From: JABFSS01 sp964449445
GTDB lineage: Bacteria; Patescibacteriota; Gracilibacteria; Peribacterales; Peribacteraceae
Reading direction: 5' to 3'
Assembly (NCBI GenBank): GCA_964449445.1
Contig: CAYUZT010000006.1
Location: forward strand, 1 to 64,000
Length of the DNA: 64,000 nt
In this document: positions 59,796-64,000 of the stretch, one piece after another
Layout: the number at the start of each line of letters is the position of its first letter
How positions within the stretch are numbered: the first letter of the stretch is position 1
Program-made: the position numbers and the translations under genes
The notes under the pieces: generated by a model
The model's input: the letters and a program-made list of their open reading frames with translations, nothing else
The model's database searches: none
Told to the model about the DNA's origin: nothing

Positions 59796-59827
59796 CACCC
59801 TGAGCGAGCGAAGCGAGTCGAAGGGTG
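59796..59827 (+). repeat. REP-like palindrome after copy 10
   Basis: CACCCTGAGCG...GTCGAAGGGTG, an imperfect palindrome related to the unit inside mvk (15892-15915). It abuts the orphan tail fragment. Confidence 0.7.
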
Positions 59828-59856
59828 AGGAGTGCTATCTGAAAGAGGTGTATTGA
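59827..59856 (+). pseudogene. Orphan C-terminal tail of a lost cysteine-rich copy
   Basis: Thirty bases encode EECYLKEVY and a stop codon, the exact family tail, with no gene body in front of them; a REP-like palindrome abuts the fragment. It is best explained as what remains of a deleted array member. Confidence 0.8.
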
Positions 59857-59871
59857 TCTTGCTCATCACTT

Positions 59872-59900
59872 AAAAGTACGATATACTTACTTTTGTACTT
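59872..59900. promoter_or_regulatory. Inverted repeat and -10 box of the AbrB/RelE module
   Basis: AAGTAC (ends 59879) and GTACTT (59895-59900) form an inverted repeat around TATACT (59882-59887). The likely start would leave a leader of about 20 nt. This layout fits autoregulation by the antitoxin. Confidence 0.5.
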
Positions 59901-59912
59901 CCTTACCTTTCT

Positions 59913-60158
59913 ATGACAACGAAAGTTCTCAAGAGCACAGAACGCGGACAGATCACGCTCCCCAAACAATGGAGGAATCACTTCTCCACCGATAACTACC
60001 TGGTGGAAATGCATGATGACAGGCTCGTGATCATACCCTTTCATCTCAACAAGGCTTCTGATGAAGAAGTGCTCTTTGATGCAGATCGCGACAATGACGG
60101 TAAGGGAGTGAGCCCGGACGAGATTATCCGCGCTCTCAAGAAAATTCGTCATGGATGA
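59913..60158 (+). CDS. AbrB/MazE-like antitoxin
   Basis: 81 aa. TTKVLKSTERGQITLPKQWR at 2-21 is a swapped-hairpin AbrB DNA-binding domain; the acidic C-terminal part (DADRDNDGKGVSPDE) would bind the toxin. It overlaps the toxin gene by 8 bp. Inserted between copies 10 and 11 of the cysteine-rich array. Confidence 0.85.
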   Translation: MTTKVLKSTERGQITLPKQWRNHFSTDNYLVEMHDDRLVIIPFHLNKASDEEVLFDADRDNDGKGVSPDEIIRALKKIRHG

Positions 60159-60402
60159 GATTGAGAAAATTCTCCGCGCCCTCACTCCAAAAGAAAAGGA
60201 GGCAATGCTCCTTCTCATGGAGCAGGTGAAGCGCGACTATCGGAAGATTCCTGGTGTTGTCGCTCTCCAAGGAATGAAAGGGTGGTTTCGCATTCGGATG
60301 GGAAAGTATCGAATAATCTTCGCTGTGGATCCTGTGACCAAGAAAACGGAGATAAGACGCATAACGAGGAGAAATGAGAGCACGTACAAGCGTTTGGGAT
60401 AG
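60151..60402 (+). CDS. RelE-type toxin
   Basis: 83 aa. GMKGWFRIRMGKYRIIFAVD and the following KKTEIRRITRRNESTYKRLG show the RelE core, with basic residues in the mRNA-binding face and a late Tyr. Predicted ribosome-dependent endoribonuclease, neutralised by the AbrB-type partner. It differs from the toxin at 18422 in partner type, so the two modules arrived separately. Confidence 0.85.
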   Translation: MDEIEKILRALTPKEKEAMLLLMEQVKRDYRKIPGVVALQGMKGWFRIRMGKYRIIFAVDPVTKKTEIRRITRRNESTYKRLG

Positions 60403-60432
60403 AAATTTCGCAATTCGACGACACCTGAGCGG

Positions 60433-60438
60433 TATACT
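60433..60438 (+). promoter_or_regulatory. -10 box of cysteine-rich copy 11
   Basis: TATACT, 6 nt before the GTG at 60445, which supports this unusual start codon. Confidence 0.6.
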
Positions 60439-60444
60439 GACCTG

Positions 60445-62124
60445 GTGCAGAAATCATGCAAGAACTGCGGCCAATCGTTTCAGATCACGCAGGAGGATCT
60501 CGACTTTTACGATCGAGTGTCGCCGGTGATTGCCGCGAAGAAGTATGCAATTCCCCCACCGACATTCTGTCCGGATTGTCGAATGCAACGGCGGTATACA
60601 TTTCGGAATGAGCGCATTCTCCACCGACGCCAATGCTCTGCAACCGGCAAAGGCATCATTTCCATTTTTGCCCCAGAAGCACCCTATGTTGTCTATAGTA
60701 CGGATGCATGGTGGACAGATACGTGGGATGCGAAAAGTTTCGGACAGGAGTTTGATTTCTCGAAACCGTTTTTTGAACAATTTGAGTCACTATTCCACAA
60801 AGTTCCGCAGCTTGCATTGATGAATGCCGATTGTGAGAACAGCGAATACGCCAATCAGTGCTATCACAACAAGAACTGCTACATGACGATCGCTACAGAC
60901 CTCAGCGAAGACTGTTATTACGTCGAAAATTCATTTTCCTGTAGAAATTGCATTGATTGCCTGGGTCTTCACGATTGCGAACTGTGCATAGAGAGTATCA
61001 ATTCCATTAAGTGCTACAAGACATTTTTCAGCAGGGACTGTGTCAACTGCTCAGACTGTCTGTTTAGCAGTTTTTGTCGCGGCTGCACGTCATGCTTTGG
61101 ATGTTGCGGGTTACGCAATAAAAAATACTGCTTCTTTAACGATCAGCTGACGAAGGAAGATTATGAAAAGAGAATACGAGAAATCGAACTCACTCCTTCT
61201 GCTATCGCTCTGTATCGTAAAAAAGCCTACGACTTTGAACTCACACTTCCCCATCCCCATGCCATTCTGACAAATTGCGAAAATAGCACGGGGGACTATA
61301 TCGAAAATTCCAAGAATGCGATCGATTGTTACGACGGTCGCAATGTCGAAGATTCAAAATATTGTTCTCTCGTCCCGCTCATGACGAAAGATTGCTACGA
61401 CATCACCGGCGGAAGTGGAACACTTTTCTATGAGTGCTTTTCTGTTGGACCGGGATCGAACAATCTCTTCTGCGGACTCAGCTGGAACGACGTCTACAAC
61501 CTGCTGTACTGCTTCCTGTGTGTGAATAATAGCCGCAATCTATTCGGCTGTGTGGGAATGAAGCACGGCAAGTATTGCATTCTCAACAGGCAATATTCGA
61601 AAGAGGAATTTGAAGAGCTCGTCCCGAAAATCATTGTCCACATGCAAAAAACTGGAGAATGGGGAGAAATGTTTCCTTCATCGCTCTCTCCGTTCGGATA
61701 CAACGAAACCATTGCTCAAGAGTATTTTCCCCTTTCAGAAAAAGAAGCGAGGAAGAAGAATTTCAAATGGAGACACCAAAGGGATGAACCTCCGAACGTT
61801 AAGAAAATTGTCGATGCACAAAACCTCCCGGAGCGCATCAATGATATTCCGGATGACATCCTCAACTGGGCTATCCGTTGCGAAGTCACGGGAAGGCCAT
61901 TCAGGCTCATTACGCAGGAACTGGATTTCTATCGTCGGCAGAACTTGCCTGTTCCTAGTCTCCATCCCGACGAGCGACATCGTCGACGCTTTTCTTTACG
62001 CAACCCCCGCAAACTCTGGACGAGAACGTGTACGAAGTGTCGGACAGAGATCCAGACGTCGTATGCTCCCGAGAGACCGGAGATTGTGTACTGTGAAAAT
62101 TGCTATCTCAGGGAAATGTATTAA
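60445..62124 (+). CDS. Cysteine-rich zinc-ribbon/ladder protein, copy 11
   Basis: 559 aa from a GTG supported by the -10 box and by alignment with the family (VQKSCKNCGQSFQIT, C5/C8). Second knuckle FCPDCR. Ladder 1 NCSDCLFSSFCRGCTSCFGC, ladder 2 NSRNLFGCVGMKHGKYC, GEWGEMFPSSLSPFGYNET, C-terminal ribbon ending NCYLREMY. Shares a nearly identical N-terminal DNA segment with copy 10, on the other side of the toxin-antitoxin pair. Confidence 0.85.
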   Translation: MQKSCKNCGQSFQITQEDLDFYDRVSPVIAAKKYAIPPPTFCPDCRMQRRYTFRNERILHRRQCSATGKGIISIFAPEAPYVVYSTDAWWTDTWDAKSFGQEFDFSKPFFEQFESLFHKVPQLALMNADCENSEYANQCYHNKNCYMTIATDLSEDCYYVENSFSCRNCIDCLGLHDCELCIESINSIKCYKTFFSRDCVNCSDCLFSSFCRGCTSCFGCCGLRNKKYCFFNDQLTKEDYEKRIREIELTPSAIALYRKKAYDFELTLPHPHAILTNCENSTGDYIENSKNAIDCYDGRNVEDSKYCSLVPLMTKDCYDITGGSGTLFYECFSVGPGSNNLFCGLSWNDVYNLLYCFLCVNNSRNLFGCVGMKHGKYCILNRQYSKEEFEELVPKIIVHMQKTGEWGEMFPSSLSPFGYNETIAQEYFPLSEKEARKKNFKWRHQRDEPPNVKKIVDAQNLPERINDIPDDILNWAIRCEVTGRPFRLITQELDFYRRQNLPVPSLHPDERHRRRFSLRNPRKLWTRTCTKCRTEIQTSYAPERPEIVYCENCYLREMY

Positions 62125-62378
62125 TGCAATTTTTCGAGGAATTTGCTGATTTTTGCCAACAGAGATGGCAAGCTGCATTCATGAGACTTTGTTATAGAAA
62201 TAGGCGCATACCACGACATGAGAGAGCCCCTTCTCAATGGGCAGGTCGATGGGATGCTCTTAAGACTATTGAGATTGATGTCACATCTCCGGTTCCCATC
62301 ACTGATATCAATGCCACCTCAACAAGCTTCAATTGCCTTGCAGATGAACAAGACCTCTATTCTATAGAAGACAAGTGA
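62124..62378 (+). CDS. Possible small protein between copies 11 and 12
   Basis: 84 codons from an ATG that overlaps the stop of copy 11 by one base. No family recognised, only two Cys, so it is not a fragment of the cysteine-rich family. Composition is unremarkable. It might be non-coding spacer; no -10 box of its own is seen. Confidence 0.35.
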   Translation: MQFFEEFADFCQQRWQAAFMRLCYRNRRIPRHERAPSQWAGRWDALKTIEIDVTSPVPITDINATSTSFNCLADEQDLYSIEDK

Positions 62379-62384
62379 TAGAAT
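62379..62384 (+). promoter_or_regulatory. -10 box of copy 12
   Basis: TAGAAT, 6 nt before the ATG at 62391. Confidence 0.55.
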
Positions 62385-62390
62385 TTCCGC

Positions 62391-64000
62391 ATGCGAAAAA
62401 TCTGTGCAAACTCCTGGTGCAAAGCGGCATTTGAGATCTTGGAGGATGATCGCGCGATGGCGGCGAAGTTTGATGTGGAGTGGGATCCGAAGCATTGCCC
62501 TTCCTGCAGGCACATCTACCGCGCAATGTTTGCCGCCAACCTGATTCTCCACAGCAGGAAATCCGATCTTTCCGGCAAGTCTCTTCTCTCTATTTTCAGC
62601 GAACGAAAGCCGTTTCCCGTGTACTCGGTGGACGAGTGGTGGAGTGATAGCTGGGATGGAATGACGTACGGCCAGCCTGTCGATCTTTCCCGTCCATTCT
62701 TTCCACAATTCGAAAATCTTTTTGTGAAAGTTCCCAAAATGGCCACGTTGAATGAAAACAGCGAGAACTGTGATTACAGCTGCAACACCGGCAACACAAA
62801 GAATGCGTACTATTGTTTGCGCGCGTACAGATCCGAGGACATGTACTACTCGGAATCTGTCACCGGATACAACCATGATCTCATCGACTGTCTTAGATGC
62901 CAGAAATCCAGCGAATGTTGGGAGTGTGTGCAGTGCGTGGACTGCCACTACGGCGTGTTTCTGCATCGGTGCTTCGGCACGCGCGACAGCGCCTTCTGTA
63001 TCGACTGCCGGGGCTGCGACAATTGTCTGTTCTGCTCGAATTTGCGCAATACGTCGTACCACGTGGATAACCGTCCTGTTTCCAAAGAGGAATTCACGAA
63101 AATCAAAGCGACTGTCCTCGATGGGCGCCAGTCCACATTGCTGCAGAATCTGGAAAGAATGAACAATGTACACAAGCGAACGATCTGGCCGAATGTCTTG
63201 CAAGTAAATTGCGAAGACTGCCGGGGTGATCAGTTGCTCAATTGCAAAGCCTGCGTTGAATGCTACGACTGCTGCAATTGTTTCCAGAATCGACAATGTT
63301 GGGATCTTTCACCGAGCAAGGAATGCGTCAGTTGGATGGAGGTGACCAGAGGTGGCATTGGCGAACTCGTGTTCAACTCCGGCAGCATCGGCGGAGGAAA
63401 TTACTTCATCCGCATGTGTGCAAAATGCCGACTGAGCAGTAATCTGACGTACTGCATCGACTGCTACTCCTGCAAAGACTGCTTTGGATGCACGGGACTT
63501 CGTAACAAGCAGTTCTGCATTCTCAATACGCAATACACAAAGGAGGAATACGAAAAAACGGTGCGCGATGTGATCACACACATGAAGAAGACGGCTGAGT
63601 GGGGACAATTTTTCCCGGTGGACTGCTCCCCTTTTGCATTCAATGAGTCATCAGCAATGACCTACCTCACCCTTTCGAAGGAAGAAGTCCTCTCGCGCGG
63701 CTGGCGATGGGAGGATCAACCGGAACTTTCGCAAGATGGAGAAGAGCATCGTTCAACACTCCCCGACAGTATCGATGAAGTGACCGATGACATCACAACG
63801 AAAATTCTCTTCTGCGAACAAACAGGACGAAAATTCAAAATCATTCCACAGGAATTGCACTACTACCGGCTTTTCCACTGTCCCCTCCCTCGTCATCATC
63901 CCGATGTTCGCATGCGGCGCAGGCGCGACATGCTCAATCCCTACCGGCTGTGGAAAAGAAAGTGCGCGAAGTGCGCAGCGAACATCGAAACCTCGTTTGC
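62391..64000 (+). CDS. Cysteine-rich zinc-ribbon/ladder protein, copy 12 (cut by window end)
   Basis: 536 codons are present; roughly the last 20-25 residues of the C-terminal ribbon lie beyond the edge. The first knuckle is CANSWC (C-x4-C) in place of CxxC, the second is HCPSCR. Ladder 1 has CIDCRGCDNCLFC, ladder 2 CIDCYSCKDCFGCTGLRNKQFC, then AEWGQFFPVDCSPFAFNES. It is the most divergent member in the window (LNPYRLW for RNPRKLW near the end), so the array may continue or end just past the edge. Confidence 0.85.
   Translation, partial: MRKICANSWCKAAFEILEDDRAMAAKFDVEWDPKHCPSCRHIYRAMFAANLILHSRKSDLSGKSLLSIFSERKPFPVYSVDEWWSDSWDGMTYGQPVDLSRPFFPQFENLFVKVPKMATLNENSENCDYSCNTGNTKNAYYCLRAYRSEDMYYSESVTGYNHDLIDCLRCQKSSECWECVQCVDCHYGVFLHRCFGTRDSAFCIDCRGCDNCLFCSNLRNTSYHVDNRPVSKEEFTKIKATVLDGRQSTLLQNLERMNNVHKRTIWPNVLQVNCEDCRGDQLLNCKACVECYDCCNCFQNRQCWDLSPSKECVSWMEVTRGGIGELVFNSGSIGGGNYFIRMCAKCRLSSNLTYCIDCYSCKDCFGCTGLRNKQFCILNTQYTKEEYEKTVRDVITHMKKTAEWGQFFPVDCSPFAFNESSAMTYLTLSKEEVLSRGWRWEDQPELSQDGEEHRSTLPDSIDEVTDDITTKILFCEQTGRKFKIIPQELHYYRLFHCPLPRHHPDVRMRRRRDMLNPYRLWKRKCAKCAANIETSF

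Noticed and set aside
37617..64000. Cysteine-rich copies as secreted or multihaem proteins
   Set aside because: No signal peptides are present and the pattern is CxxC without the following His needed for haem attachment (no recurrent CxxCH).

Overview
The window reads as a chromosomal segment of a Patescibacteria/CPR-type bacterium, most likely from the Peregrinibacteria/Peribacteria group (inference; there is no rRNA here to prove it). Supporting signs are a mevalonate pathway with class I HMG-CoA reductase and archaeal-type HMG-CoA synthase and thiolase instead of MEP genes, many family-unique small membrane or secreted proteins, moderate GC, and the standard genetic code (TGA is used as a stop, which excludes code-25 Gracilibacteria). 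Many genes have a TAnnnT -10 box ending only 6-9 nt before the start codon and no Shine-Dalgarno sequence, so leaderless mRNAs appear common.

Layout: 0.2-6.8 kb, minus strand: exported and peptidase-like proteins (metzincin-like protein with QEVGH, DUF7450 repeat protein, HEFFH zincin, a 978-aa RTX/DUF4215 surface protein) and a tRNA-Gly. A 37-bp perfect direct repeat brackets the first two genes. 7.1-10.2 kb: proB-proC-proA operon. 10.3-14.0 kb: unknown gene, mgtE, shikimate kinase-like gene, Nudix hydrolase. 14.0-23.5 kb: isoprenoid region (idi, uppS, mevalonate kinase, mevalonate-diphosphate decarboxylase, HMG-CoA reductase, HMG-CoA synthase, thiolase and a DUF35-guanylate kinase fusion), interrupted by a Phd/RelE toxin-antitoxin pair and a HAD phosphatase. 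Phosphomevalonate kinase is not seen. 23.5-33.1 kb: small membrane proteins and central/storage carbon genes (pckA, a GlgA-like glycosyltransferase, GH57, GH15). 33.1-37.4 kb: YgjP-like peptidase, maf, trpS, an RluA-type pseudouridine synthase, a winged-helix regulator.

37.6-64 kb is the unusual part: twelve paralogous proteins of 551-566 aa, extremely rich in cysteine (41 Cys in 564 residues in the first by hand count), all on the plus strand, the last cut by the window edge. Most carry an N-terminal zinc ribbon, two central cysteine-ladder segments each ending in a KEEYE-type helix, a conserved GEWG(E/Q)FFP region, and a C-terminal zinc ribbon ending in YCEECYLKEVY. I know no characterised function for this architecture. 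Three TrmB-like regulators and one winged-helix gene lie among the first four copies, next to inverted repeats that look like operators; an SSS transporter, a DUF2000 protein and an AbrB/RelE toxin-antitoxin pair are also embedded. In the tightly packed part, the codons for the terminal Val-Tyr-stop of one copy form the TATACT -10 box of the next. A leftover tail of a lost copy, close DNA similarity between copies 10 and 11, and one copy whose N-terminal module has been replaced show that the array changes by recombination.

Several short palindromic repeats are dispersed in the window, and some are inserted in frame inside conserved genes (mevalonate kinase, HMG-CoA reductase, cysteine-rich copy 2).
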